Source of the DNA: Isochrysis galbana
Lineage: Eukaryota > Haptophyta > Isochrysidales > Isochrysidaceae
Reading direction: 5' to 3'
Length of the DNA: 43,000 nt
Assembly (NCBI GenBank): GCA_018136815.1
Contig: CM030938.1
Coordinates: 2,714,415 to 2,757,414 of the forward strand
Translations under genes and position numbers: made by a program
In this document: piece after piece, positions 8,134 through 16,443 of the stretch
How positions within the stretch are numbered: the stretch's first letter is position 1
Layout: every line of letters starts with the position of its first letter
Notes under the pieces: generated by a model
The model's input: only the letters and a program-made list of their open reading frames with translations
Databases searched by the model: none
Told to the model about the DNA's origin: nothing

Positions 8134-11100
8134 TCACCGCCGCTGTCCACCTTCTCTTAAGGAATCTGATGCATACGTTACAACTGCTCTAGTCTCCCAT
8201 CTGTGCTGAAACTCGCACTCATCCCGAGTCCTTTCGTAGAGCGATTCAATCTGATAGGAAGAGGCAGCATATTGTCGGCGTGGGGCGGGGCACCATTTCA
8301 CTATGTTGTGGACAAGGTCAGACCCAGAGACTGTTTGAATGCATGATCCTTCATGTTCCATATCTTGAGTAGCAATCCCGTCGTCGTCCTTGTCGTTTGG
8401 TTGGTCTGTCGAGGCGTCAAGGTCTTCTATGGGGTCGTCAATCGACAGCAGCTTTGGCTGGCCATCACCACGGTCTCGTCCAAGCAATTCTGCGATTCTC
8501 ATCTGTGTCAAGAGTTGGACCCGCCGAAACGCTTCCGACTTAAGCCTCTGGGGAGATGGTTCTAGCGGTTCCGAGAGTATGCACGCATGCTTGTAGGTTG
8601 CGCAACCAATTGCGGAAAGCGCCGCAGCCGGATCGACCGAACGTAGTCTAGATGAGATCACCTCGGGCCAGTTTCTTTTATGAAGCGGGTGGCTTAGCAC
8701 CCTTTCTAGTACGGTCTTCTCCCAGTCGGCGCGTGCGCGCAGGTGTTCCTTTAGCATGATCGAGCGCAGATCCATCAGCTTAGAGAGTTTTACGTCTCGA
8801 GGCACATGTTGTGCCACGAATGTCGATTGCGTGTTGGCATCCGCTTCAGGAATTTCTTCTTCGTGGAGACCGTCCGTCACGGATGCCTTACGACCGACTG
8901 CGATTCGCGCGGACTGCATCGCCGTCATGCGGATCGCCGCTTGATTCTGTCGGGCGCTGAGCGCGCGATACTCCTCGCACAAGTATCTACTCTCAGCCTT
9001 GTCCCATTGGCGGCAAAGGAGATTGAGAGCCACCTGCCGCATGAAGATGAGGTGGCGCACGTACCGTTGCACAAGCCGCACGCGTGCTAGGAAGCGCACA
9101 AGCACAAGCCGCCACACGGACACTGATGACCACGCCGTGAGCTGTCGCGCAAGCAAATCTGCTGCGAAGCGCCTCCGCACCACGTATCTCCTCCAAAGGA
9201 ACATCCTGGATGTGCGTTGGAGCAACCCGGCGAGCTTATCGAGCCTCGCCTCACGCTTTCGAGTTAGGAATCGTCGGGTGGACCGCATTACGACACGGGC
9301 AGCGCGGGTGTAGCGCGAGGTCGAGCGCATTTCCTGTATCTTGCGCCCTAAGTGAAGCAGTTGACCGAGGTGAGTAGCGACGACACCGTGTACGTAGATC
9401 GTCTGCAGAGAAGCAATACGCCGCTGCTCAACATACTTTCGGAAGCGTCGCATCGCAAGAGTGAGGTCAACCATGCGTCGCTTTTGGCGGAACTCATTCT
9501 TCTGTTCGAGCGTCACCACCTTCCGCCTCCGACGTGCGAGTTGCACTTTTCGGAGTTCCTGGAAGCGAGTCTCACGTTGCTGCCGCTTGGCTATCCTCTC
9601 CTCTTCAATCTCCGGCTTCCGCTCCAGCCACCGCAATGACTCCGCTTTGTTTGCAGCCACATAGTTCACCTCCATCATCGCTAACAATTCGAGCTTTAGT
9701 TGGCGCGTTAAGACCGAGCGGACATCGAGCTCGTTGCGAAGATCTGGGAAGACGCGCAGGATATTCAGTCGCACGTCGACGCGCCGCCTTGCTGTGAGAG
9801 CCCCAGCTGCTTCATACGCTCTGAGCATCTGCTGCTGGTCCAAGTGCTTATGGCCGCTAGTCATGAAGGTGCCGAGTTCCGGACAAAGCAAGGCAGCGGC
9901 CGGCAGTGGACCTATACTCTTAGCACGCGCCGCGTGCGACGTTTTGGCTATCATGGGCGTTGAGACAGTCGTTTTCGGCCTCCTTGGCGGTGGGGCGCTT
10001 GACGGTCCAACGATAGCTGAGCCCAAACGAGGACTTTGCGCCGGTTCACAAGCGGACGAGTCCGGTGCCGACGACGTGCGCGTCTTGGACGAAGGCGAAT
10101 TCTGCAATGCAGATCGCGGCCGTGGGCTGTGGGGTTGAGCTTGATCGGTGACGTTGGAGTGCAGCCGTCGCATCGGGTGAGAGTCAGCAGTGGCCGTTGA
10201 CGGCCTGCGCTGCCGATCTACGGGGGGCTTCTGGCGAGGCGCCGAATCAGAATCCTCCTCACGTCGAGCTGAGTCTCCCGCTTGGCCCGCGACGCCCCCT
10301 TGCCAAGGAGCCGATGCGCGCGCTGGACGCGCCAGGGAGGGGCGGGACACGAGTGGCTGAGCTCTTGTGCTGACCTGGCGCGCCGAGAAGGGGCCGTGCG
10401 CTGGATGGGCATGGGAGCTCGCGCCCTTCGGAAGGAGGACTCGAACCGCCTCTCGCCGTCCGTCTGTTGCTACTTCCTCGTGGATGAAGCGCGCGGGTGT
10501 TTCTCGCCGCGGCATGCGTTCTCGCTCCCGTCCTTCAACATCGAGCACCTCCCAGGGCACTGGCTCCACCGCCAATTCTGCTAGAGGAGGCCTCGCGGCG
10601 CCTGAGGGCCACGCCTTGCGTGCCGCCTCAGTGATGGGGATTACCTCATGCAACTCCCGCCCAGCCTCGTAATTCACGCGCTCACCGCGATCTCGAGCGC
10701 TGACCGCCTGCTGGGTCTGCCCAGCACCATCTGCGAAGCGAGTAGGCACGAACGGCGCTCCAGCCGAAGATATCGCAACCATTGCACGAGGCTGCTGACC
10801 GGAGTTGTTCCACACCTGCCCGGCTGTGTGAGGCTGCTCACCTTCGCTCGGCAAGTCTAGGATAGCAAGGCTAAGGCTCGGAGGTTCAAACCCTATGCGT
10901 CTCTCTGCAGAATCTTTGGCAAGGCATGACGAGACAATGGTTGATGCTGTCGAAGCGAGCTGCTCTTCGCACGTGACTGAGGCGGGCGCTGGTGCGCTGC
11001 TACTTTCAGCCTCAGAGGATGACTGTAGCCGAAGCGCCGTATGCTCCGCAGCCAGCCTTGGAAACCAGCTCTCGGCATAGCACATCTTCTCGTCGGGTCT

Positions 11101-11355
11101 GCGCGAGACGCCAGCGCTGCGAGCACTGCGCCTCGCGAGGGGTGCGCGAGCATGCTGCTCGTGCCCGCCGGCGGGATCCTTCGCCCTGGCGCTGCGTGGC
11201 ACGGCCGAAGCGGGGCGCGAGGACTGCTTGGCAACCGAGAGCTGGATGGCGCGGATCGCGAGCTCGTGGTGCCCGCTGGGCACGGCGGGCGGCTGGTGCC
11301 AGCGTGGCGAACGTGAGATGTGCCGCGGGCTCGCGGGGCGCGCGGTGGACCGCAT
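8134..11355 (-). CDS. large basic protein with degenerate IQ-like segments, intronless
   Basis: A single open frame of 1073 codons, ATG at 11355 down to a stop at 8134. The first 450 or so residues are disordered and rich in Ser, Ala, Pro and Arg. A central helical, strongly basic region (about 500-800) has repeated hydrophobic/Arg patterns such as LLQRTSRMFLWRRYVVRRR, RLVQRYVRHLIFMRQV and AARVVMRSTRRFLTRKRE. These resemble worn IQ motifs (IQxxxRGxxxR) that bind calmodulin or myosin-like light chains, but no unit is a perfect match. The last 250 residues are mixed and end ..REGGQRR. Length, even codon use and the absence of stops over 3.2 kb make a real gene very likely. I do not recognise an orthologue; a cytoskeletal or flagellar role is only a guess from the IQ-like content. 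Confidence 0.75.
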   Translation of the reverse strand: MRSTARPASPRHISRSPRWHQPPAVPSGHHELAIRAIQLSVAKQSSRPASAVPRSARAKDPAGGHEQHARAPLARRSARSAGVSRRPDEKMCYAESWFPRLAAEHTALRLQSSSEAESSSAPAPASVTCEEQLASTASTIVSSCLAKDSAERRIGFEPPSLSLAILDLPSEGEQPHTAGQVWNNSGQQPRAMVAISSAGAPFVPTRFADGAGQTQQAVSARDRGERVNYEAGRELHEVIPITEAARKAWPSGAARPPLAELAVEPVPWEVLDVEGRERERMPRRETPARFIHEEVATDGRREAVRVLLPKGASSHAHPAHGPFSARQVSTRAQPLVSRPSLARPARASAPWQGGVAGQAGDSARREEDSDSAPRQKPPVDRQRRPSTATADSHPMRRLHSNVTDQAQPHSPRPRSALQNSPSSKTRTSSAPDSSACEPAQSPRLGSAIVGPSSAPPPRRPKTTVSTPMIAKTSHAARAKSIGPLPAAALLCPELGTFMTSGHKHLDQQQMLRAYEAAGALTARRRVDVRLNILRVFPDLRNELDVRSVLTRQLKLELLAMMEVNYVAANKAESLRWLERKPEIEEERIAKRQQRETRFQELRKVQLARRRRKVVTLEQKNEFRQKRRMVDLTLAMRRFRKYVEQRRIASLQTIYVHGVVATHLGQLLHLGRKIQEMRSTSRYTRAARVVMRSTRRFLTRKREARLDKLAGLLQRTSRMFLWRRYVVRRRFAADLLARQLTAWSSVSVWRLVLVRFLARVRLVQRYVRHLIFMRQVALNLLCRQWDKAESRYLCEEYRALSARQNQAAIRMTAMQSARIAVGRKASVTDGLHEEEIPEADANTQSTFVAQHVPRDVKLSKLMDLRSIMLKEHLRARADWEKTVLERVLSHPLHKRNWPEVISSRLRSVDPAAALSAIGCATYKHACILSEPLEPSPQRLKSEAFRRVQLLTQMRIAELLGRDRGDGQPKLLSIDDPIEDLDASTDQPNDKDDDGIATQDMEHEGSCIQTVSGSDLVHNIVKWCPAPRRQYAASSYQIESLYERTRDECEFQHRWETRAVVTYASDSLREGGQRR

Positions 11356-11528
11356 GGCCCTCCGCCGTAGCGCAGCGCAGCCCGCCGCGCGGCTGGCGCC
11401 GGGCGCTAGAACGGACGGCGCGCCGTTTCCACTGCTGTTGCTATGATATCTACTCTTTCTTACTCTATAGTACTGAAGTCAAAGTGTCCTTAAGAGTAGC
11501 CAGTGATTAGTGACCCCTATGCCCCATT

Positions 11529-11675
11529 CAGAGTTTTCTTGTTGTTCTAGTTTAATCCTAGTGCTGAGGGACCGTGCCTCATCGGCAACGGAGCCCCTCC
11601 CCCGCGATTGGGGTGTGCGCGGTTGGTAAATGGCTGGTCCGGTGTATGTGGCTAGGGATGCTAGCCAACAAGATG
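11529..11675 (+). repeat. repeat C, copy 1
   Basis: Shares with 23271-23430 and with 42797-42902 (minus strand) a start TCAGARTTTT.TTGTTG, a middle CCTAGTGCTGAGGGACCG, and a core CGGCAACGGAGCCCCTCCCC, GCGAT, GGGGTGTGCGCGGTTGG. The core can fold as a C-rich / GCGAT / G-rich hairpin. No terminal repeats or ORF; the class is unknown. Confidence 0.7.
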
Positions 11676-11735
11676 CAAGATGCTCTACAAGAAGGCGAGC
11701 AGCGTTCAACCATAACCATAACCACCCAACATGTT

Positions 11736-12007
11736 AAAAAAAAACTTTTAATATTCTCGCCTCACGCGTGGCCTAGTAACGTGCTATGCTACCACGCCTT
11801 CGCTTCTCTCCTACCCTTCAACAACCTGCCTTGCGGCGCCTCCCCTCGTGCTCTACTAGAAGGGGCTCGGGTCGTGGGGGGTGGTTGTGGTTGGATATGG
11901 AGGGTTGTCCCGGTGCTTTATTGCGATGAGATCCTCACCTCCCTCCTGTTCCGCTAAGTGCTAAGTGGCCGGGTCGTTTTTGTGGACAGTTTACTGGGTT
12001 TTGTGCT
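11736..12007 (-). mobile_element. B-type short retroposon, copy 3
   Basis: The A-run 11736-11744 followed by CTTTTAATATTCTCGCC is the reverse of the LINE 3' end box plus T tail. Further right, GCCTTGCGGCGCCTCCCCTC and CTCGTGCTCTACT match the reversed LINE 3' UTR blocks. Its 5' side meets the plus-strand element at 12008 head-to-head. No target duplication was found, so its right boundary is approximate. Confidence 0.65.
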
Positions 12008-12290
12008 AACTAAGTTTATACTTGGTCGCCATGGAGCGCGCCGCCGCCCCCCGCCCCCCTCTCCTTCGGGCCCCCCGCCGAGAGCCGAGGGCGCCCCCCC
12101 AGTGCCCATGGAGCAGCCACTGTCGAAGCGGCCGCGTCCGCCAGTTGAGGCCGAGCAGGTGCGTGCGACTCCGGTCGCGCCACACGGCCCATGGCCCCGG
12201 CCACACCACTCATGGCATCCATGCTGGCCCACCCCATGGGGAGCAACAAAGTCGCGTTCCGTCAAAAGAGGGCCAGGTGAATTTTTTTGT
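12008..12290 (+). mobile_element. H-type element with start codon context GCCATGGAGCGCGCC
   Basis: Starts with hairpin AACTAAGT-TTAT-ACTTGGTC (12008-12027), then ATG at 12031 in a context matching 13199 and 33137. Downstream it matches the minus-strand element ending at 13222 for about 200 bp (blocks GAAGCGGCCGCGTCC, GGTGCGTGCGAC, GGTCGCGCCACACGGCCC, TGGCCCCGGCCACACCAC). After about 12280 the sequence turns AT-rich (GTGAATTTTTTTGTTATCC). No target duplication was found. Confidence 0.65.
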
Positions 12291-12382
12291 TATCCACATG
12301 TGCTTGTTTTCTTTTTGGGTAGCCACATTAATATTATTATTACTAAGGTGATGAGTACAAAGCTAATCACGCTCCCCCACTC
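12291..12382. other. AT-rich spacer
   Basis: Short AT-rich stretch with ATTATTATTATTAC, perhaps a tail of the element to the left. No gene seen. Confidence 0.3.
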
Positions 12383-12658
12383 TCAACACACGCGGTGGAT
12401 GCGAAGCGTAGTTTGTGGTCCGTACCGGGCTTGGAATTGTTGGACGCAGTCCTCATTGACTGCGATGTGCCATGGCCCCTTGGAGGAGCGGGCCCAGAAG
12501 TCGGGCTCGGGGTCGACGCCTTCGAGCTCGAGAAGAAGCTCTACGACGGCCGCATAGACCGTCGTGTCGTGAAAGATCAGGTCGCCCGCTTGCTGGAACG
12601 ACATGTCATAGATGGCGTCTGTGTCTCCTGGTTGATCTTCTTCTTCTGAATCTAGCTC
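12383..12658 (-). CDS. coding fragment of unknown family between two inverted elements
   Basis: Minus-strand open frame following a good acceptor (CCTTCAG|GAGCTAGATTC, exon start 12658) and ending at a stop at 12383. The protein piece reads ELDSEEEDQPGDTDAIYDMS.., ..FHDTTVYAAVVELLLELEGV.., ..DFWARSSKGPWHIAVNED.., ARYGPQTTLRIHRVC. It has acidic, hydrophobic and aromatic patterning typical of real protein. The frame is open further upstream to 12808, but that part is Pro/Ser low complexity and more likely intron or flank. The family is not recognised. It may be cargo or remnant coding sequence of a transposon, since inverted H elements lie on both sides. Confidence 0.4.
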   Translation of the reverse strand, partial: ELDSEEEDQPGDTDAIYDMSFQQAGDLIFHDTTVYAAVVELLLELEGVDPEPDFWARSSKGPWHIAVNEDCVQQFQARYGPQTTLRIHRVC

Positions 12659-12839
12659 CTGAAGGTCGGTCGCAGGCGGTGGGGAGGTCAGTGTTGCTGG
12701 GAGAGGGCGGTGGGAGTGTGTGAGGGAGCTTGGGTGTTCATTTCGTCTGGTTTCAGTGGCTGACGGTCTCGCTATGTGTGACCAGAGTGGCATGTATTCA
12801 AGTCTCAAGTCGTAAGATGCTGTCTGTTAAGAAGTTGTG

Positions 12840-13222
12840 CGTTGTGCCCATGAGGGCCACCCGGCCATGGGCCGCGCCGCCGAGGCGGTGCGACCCTGGC
12901 CAGGGTGAGAGGGGCCTCTGCCATAAGGCATGCCCAATGGAGTGTCGGTCTTGTCCGCCTGAAGCAGTCTCCCTGTGTCTTGCTGCAGTCTGCTGCCTCC
13001 CATGTGGGAGGGCAGCATGGCTGCTGTGGGTGGTGTGGCCGGGGCCACGGGCCGTGTGGCGCGACCTGGGTCGCACGCACCTTGTCGGCCTGCCCGAGGG
13101 TGGACGCGGCCGCTTCGCCAGCGACTGGTCCGTGAGGGCAGGGGGGCCGCCCTCGGCGGGTGGCCCGAAGGAGAGGAGGGGCTCGGCGGCGCGCTCCATC
13201 GCAACCAACTATAAAGTTAGTT
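12840..13222 (-). mobile_element. H-type element, opposite orientation to 12008
   Basis: Minus strand starts with hairpin AACTAACT-TTAT-AGTTGGTT (13222-13203, one U-G pair), then GCGATGGAGCGCGCC with ATG at 13199. It matches 12008-12290 through the GCGGCCGCGTCC, GTGCGTGCGACC and CACACGGCCC..GGCCCCGGCCACACCAC blocks. The frame from ATG stays open for 134 codons but shifts relative to the other copy. The 3' end near 12840 has no clear tail or duplication. Confidence 0.65.
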
Positions 13223-13394
13223 CTCTGCAACAATGTCGAAAAACGCACGCAGTCACACTTCACAAGGCAACACACGGAGCCACCGGGCCAACCAAGGCCA
13301 AAGCCCGAGCCGCACATACATGCACACGCGCGCGCACGCACGCACGCACGCGGGCACAGATACCACGCACATGCGATACAATAAGCGAAGGCGA
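13223..13394. other. intergenic with CA/CG-rich simple repeat
   Basis: Holds a purine-pyrimidine run (ACATGCACACGCGCGCGCAC.., 13319-13350), possibly Z-DNA-prone. No gene. Confidence 0.5.
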
Positions 13395-14981
13395 TCACAA
13401 GCGGCTGCCATTGGACCCCCAGCTACGGACAGGTGCCCTAGTCGCACCATTCAAAGCATTGGCAGAGCCAAACATGACTTTTTGCGATACAGTGTGCGGC
13501 ATGAAGCGTAGGGGTGGTGGCTGGTACGAGGGCGGCTTCGACTGCAACTCCGGAGCGACTTCTGCCAATAGCTGTGCCCTCTCGCCCGTGCTGAGCTTCG
13601 CGATCAATTTCTGCAGATTCAAGAGTCGCTCCTCCCCCCACATCCAAAAGATACTACCAAGGAGCTGTTCGTTCGCGTCTCGGTGATTGAGTCCGACGTC
13701 TCCCCCCCCCTCCTCACTTCCATCTCTGGGGGCTTTGTGAAGAGCACGCATGCCAAGCTCAACCAGTCCCCGAATTTCCTCCGTTGTGCACGCCGTGTAC
13801 ACTTCGGCGAGGAAGCGCTCACGGGCCTCCCCATGGAGGGCTTTGGTGAGTCTGAGCATCACGTCGCCAGCTCGGTCATTCGGCAACATCGCATGGAGCT
13901 CGTTGATGGCATCCAGGCGACGTTCCAACGAGATGGACGGAAAGAGCTGCTGCCATATTGTGCTATCGCACTCGCAAGCTTCCCGCATAGCCTCGATCGT
14001 CGAGCTGCCTGCAAGCATAGACACCTGCATCTCCGCCTTTTGGAGCTGGGATCTTAGATAGAGCTCGCCAACCTTTGTGCTCGCCGTCTCCCAGCCCGCA
14101 CGCCGCGCTGCATCCGTTTCGTCCTCCTCCTCCATCCAACGATCTGCCTTCTTGCGGAGACGATGAGACTCGACTTCTTCCATGCAGCGCTCGAGCTCCT
14201 CTTCCAGCTCTGTGACTCGCCGCATCAAGGCCACTAGGTAGTGCGAATGGATCTGCCGGATGCGCCGAAGCAATTCTCCGTGCTCTGTGCAGCTCACCGA
14301 TATGAGGCCCGCAAGGCTTTCCAGAGCGGCGTCGAGGACAGACAAGGATTCGGAGGTTGCCCGACGGCCTGCGCTGCGAGCCTTGTTCAGTGCGTCTTCC
14401 ATCGAGGCCGAAAGAGCAAATGCTTCCCAGCGGTGCGATCCAGAGCTCAGACTGGGTGTCGAACGACCTAGAGGCAGGCCCGTCCCCGGGGGCGGAGATA
14501 TTTGCACGCGCAATTCAGGATAAAGCGTATGAGGCGTTTCTTGGAATTCTTTGAGCCGAGCGGCCACGGCTCGTGTCGCCAGCTTCTCAGGCGAAGAGGC
14601 GCAGTGGCGGCGCGACGCAGTTGCAGCTGGTGCAAGTGCGAGCCTTCCTACGCTGCTTGATGGCCGCATAAGCTGGTGACTTCTCCACCCGCCTTCCTGG
14701 TTGGGAAACGGGCGTGAGGCCGGAAGATGCTCGAATGACATGGTCGAATGCGACACGCTTTGCGCCTGTGCAGCCGAATAGCAGATGGACTGTGCATTCG
14801 GCGGCAGGGCGGGTGTGCTGCTCATCTGCCGCGACTGGCTGCGCTCTGCGTGCGCGGCGGTCCGTCTCCTCGAGGCGAGCCACATCTCGAGATCATCGCG
14901 CGAGGCGGATGCCGCCATCGCACCCGCGCGCGCCGCCTGCTTCCGGATGCGCGCCAGCGTGAGGTCGGGGGAAGGCTCCAT
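13395..14981 (-). CDS. coiled-coil protein, about 528 residues
   Basis: The frame is open from a stop at 13395 back past 15200, but the likely start is ATG at 14981 (MEPSPDLTLARIRKQAARAG..). The codons further upstream translate the MITE at 15071-15211 and a CT-rich leader. The first 230 residues are Ser/Ala/Pro-rich and disordered. Next comes a helical stretch (SVLDAALESLAGLISVSC.., ELLRRIRQIHSHYL..) followed by a long coiled coil (VTELEEELERCMEEVESHRL). A second helical part lies near residues 370-480. The arrangement of a short helical block ending in ..LLRRI.. before a coiled coil recalls TSNAXIP1-type flagellar proteins, but this is only a resemblance. No catalytic motif is seen and there is no intron. 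Confidence 0.72.
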   Translation of the reverse strand: MEPSPDLTLARIRKQAARAGAMAASASRDDLEMWLASRRRTAAHAERSQSRQMSSTPALPPNAQSICYSAAQAQSVSHSTMSFEHLPASRPFPNQEGGWRSHQLMRPSSSVGRLALAPAATASRRHCASSPEKLATRAVAARLKEFQETPHTLYPELRVQISPPPGTGLPLGRSTPSLSSGSHRWEAFALSASMEDALNKARSAGRRATSESLSVLDAALESLAGLISVSCTEHGELLRRIRQIHSHYLVALMRRVTELEEELERCMEEVESHRLRKKADRWMEEEDETDAARRAGWETASTKVGELYLRSQLQKAEMQVSMLAGSSTIEAMREACECDSTIWQQLFPSISLERRLDAINELHAMLPNDRAGDVMLRLTKALHGEARERFLAEVYTACTTEEIRGLVELGMRALHKAPRDGSEEGGGDVGLNHRDANEQLLGSIFWMWGEERLLNLQKLIAKLSTGERAQLLAEVAPELQSKPPSYQPPPLRFMPHTVSQKVMFGSANALNGATRAPVRSWGSNGSRL

Positions 14982-15070
14982 GGCGACGCTGCGTGCCGTC
15001 GGCCGTTTCCTTCCTGAGGGATTGGGAGGAGGGCTGCAGAAGAGGGAGAGGGAGACACCATAAAAAAATA

Positions 15071-15211
15071 TGTTACCCCCAGGAGCCAACACCCCCCGAT
15101 GGCTATCGGGGGCCCCCGATCCCCCGATAGCTATCGGGGGGAATTTTTTTCCCGATCGCCAACAGCCCCCCCGAAAAGCTATCGGGGGGCGTTGGCTCCT
15201 GGGGGGTAACA
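15071..15211. mobile_element. 141-bp MITE with TA duplication (Tc1/mariner-like)
   Basis: Terminal inverted repeats of about 30 bp: left TGTTACCCCCAGGAGCCAAC and right end reading TGTTACCCCCCAGGAGCCAA on the other strand. TA flanks both ends (15069-15070, 15212-15213). Inside is a perfect 20-bp palindrome, CCCCCGATAGCTATCGGGGG (15121-15140), and further partial copies of it. TA duplication and small size fit a Stowaway-like, non-autonomous Tc1/mariner element. It lies 90 bp upstream of the start codon at 14981. Confidence 0.85.
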
Positions 15212-15369
15212 TATATATTCTTGAAGATGAGGGAGACACAGGTCCCGTTCAGAAATGTAGGACTACTTTAGAGTTGTACGCCTAGATAGAACTGCAAAGG
15301 AGGTTCTCATATTTGGAGCCGCGAGCCACGAGAGTTTTCAGTCTTTTCACACTAGGATCGACCCTAGAC

Positions 15370-15530
15370 GGGAAATACGTATTTGCATTTACCGTATTTG
15401 GCCAGAGGCCAAATACATATGTATTTGGCCGTATTTGAAGCGCGTCCTGGGTGGTAGGCCTCGAATGTATTTGAAAGACCAAATACATCCAGATTTGGCT
15501 GTATTTGTATTTGTATTTGCAGTTATTTGC
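15370..15530. repeat. cluster of GTATTTG / CAAATAC motifs
   Basis: At least ten copies of TATTTG or its reverse complement in 160 bp, including the inverted repeat GTATTTGGCC-AGA-GGCCAAATAC (15390-15412) and AAATACGTATTT. Strongly AT-richer than the flanks. It is either an element end or a satellite remnant. The remainder from 15214 to 15369 holds nothing I can name. Confidence 0.6.
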
Positions 15531-15547
15531 AGGCCCCAGAAACCAAT

Positions 15548-15633
15548 AATAAATAAAATAATTAATGTTATATCCTAACCAACCCCACTAGCTAATTGGA
15601 CACAACGTTTCAGTCCCGGAATCCCGCCATGCC
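15548..15633 (-). mobile_element. 5'-truncated H-type element (3' end only)
   Basis: AATAAATAAAATAATTAATG.. through ..CCCGGAATCCCGCCATGCCTG is the reverse of the 3' end of element H2 (4967-5060) and of 24600-24675. Only about 85 bp of the 3' end remain, which fixes the orientation: the AT tail is the 3' end and the hairpin the 5' end. Confidence 0.75.
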
Positions 15634-15952
15634 TGTATCACCGATGGTCCCTTGTCTCTTGCCTCCCCCCTTTGGCCTTTTTTTACTTCCTAAGTCCTAA
15701 GTCCAATGGGGCTTCTCTTCACGTGAGGAGAGAGAGGCGACGGGCCCTCTCTCTTTTCTCTTTCCTCTTCTGCTCACCCCCCTTCTACGTGTGTCCCGTT
15801 TACGTTAGTTATCTACGTGTTACCGTGAGTATGCGTTCGATAGTGGTGTGAGAGAGTTGTAAGAGGAATTTTATTCGGTTCTGTTCTAGAGAGAGAGCGC
15901 GCGAGCGATGGCGTCGCTCTCCCTCCGCACGGCCGCCCTGGTTACCGCGATG
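15634..15952 (+). other. CT-rich leader-like sequence, possible LINE 5' region
   Basis: Contains GTTTACGTTAG and GTGGTGTG blocks also found at 20225-20262, and an ATG at 15908 in GAGCGATGGCGTCGCTCTCC, similar to 26360-26385 (ACGAGATGGCGTCGCTGCTG). This looks like a shared 5' region of a repeat family; the frame from the ATG does not match the reverse transcriptase frame downstream. Confidence 0.4.
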
Positions 15953-16435
15953 CCTAGTTGGGCTGTAAGTACTGATATTAGTACTGATGCATTAGTATTA
16001 GCTCCCCAGGAGCTAATATACTGATGTTAGTGCCTTGGCTGCCAGTTCAAAAATAAAACTGAAAACAAAACTCCGGAGCGGGAACGAGTCCCCGCGAACA
16101 AGCGCAGAGGCGCGCCCGCCCGCTCTCTCCCCCCTATCTCTCCTGCTAGCTGCCCACCCCCCACCACCTTGGCCTCTTGGCCTCTTCACATGCACCTACA
16201 CCTGCCAACTCGTTCGTGCTCTCTGTTTGTTTGCGCGCTGCCCTCCCCATTGCCCTTTGCGCGCGCGCCACGCGCTGCACGCTGAACACCCCCCAGTAAG
16301 TATAATTATAATAATAGCGATACTAGAAGTTGTAAGAGGGGTGTAAGCTGATATTAGTACTGATGTAAGTACTGATGTAAGTGTAAGCTCAAAACCACCG
16401 TAAGCTTATGGTTATGGACTGACAGCCCAACTAGG
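15953..16435. mobile_element. 483-bp MITE with 14-bp terminal inverted repeats and 8-bp duplication (hAT- or P-like)
   Basis: Perfect inverted termini CCTAGTTGGGCTGT (15953-15966) and ACAGCCCAACTAGG (16422-16435), flanked by the 8-bp duplication CCGCGATG (15945-15952, 16436-16443). Subterminal direct copies of CTGATATTAGTACTGATG occur near both ends (about 15970 and 16350). There is no transposase. An 8-bp duplication is typical of hAT and P superfamilies; the termini do not decide between them. Confidence 0.88.
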
Positions 16436-16443
16436 CCGCGATG

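Noticed and set aside
13319..13350. CRISPR-like or tandem-spacer pattern
   Set aside because: It is a CA/CG simple repeat with no spacer structure; the organism is eukaryotic.
12730..13686. 318-codon plus-strand frame
   Set aside because: Runs across a minus-strand retroposon and the end of the minus-strand coiled-coil gene; no domain.
15908..16030. Start of the LINE-2 ORF at ATG 15908
   Set aside because: The frame from this ATG does not enter the reverse transcriptase frame even with the MITE removed.
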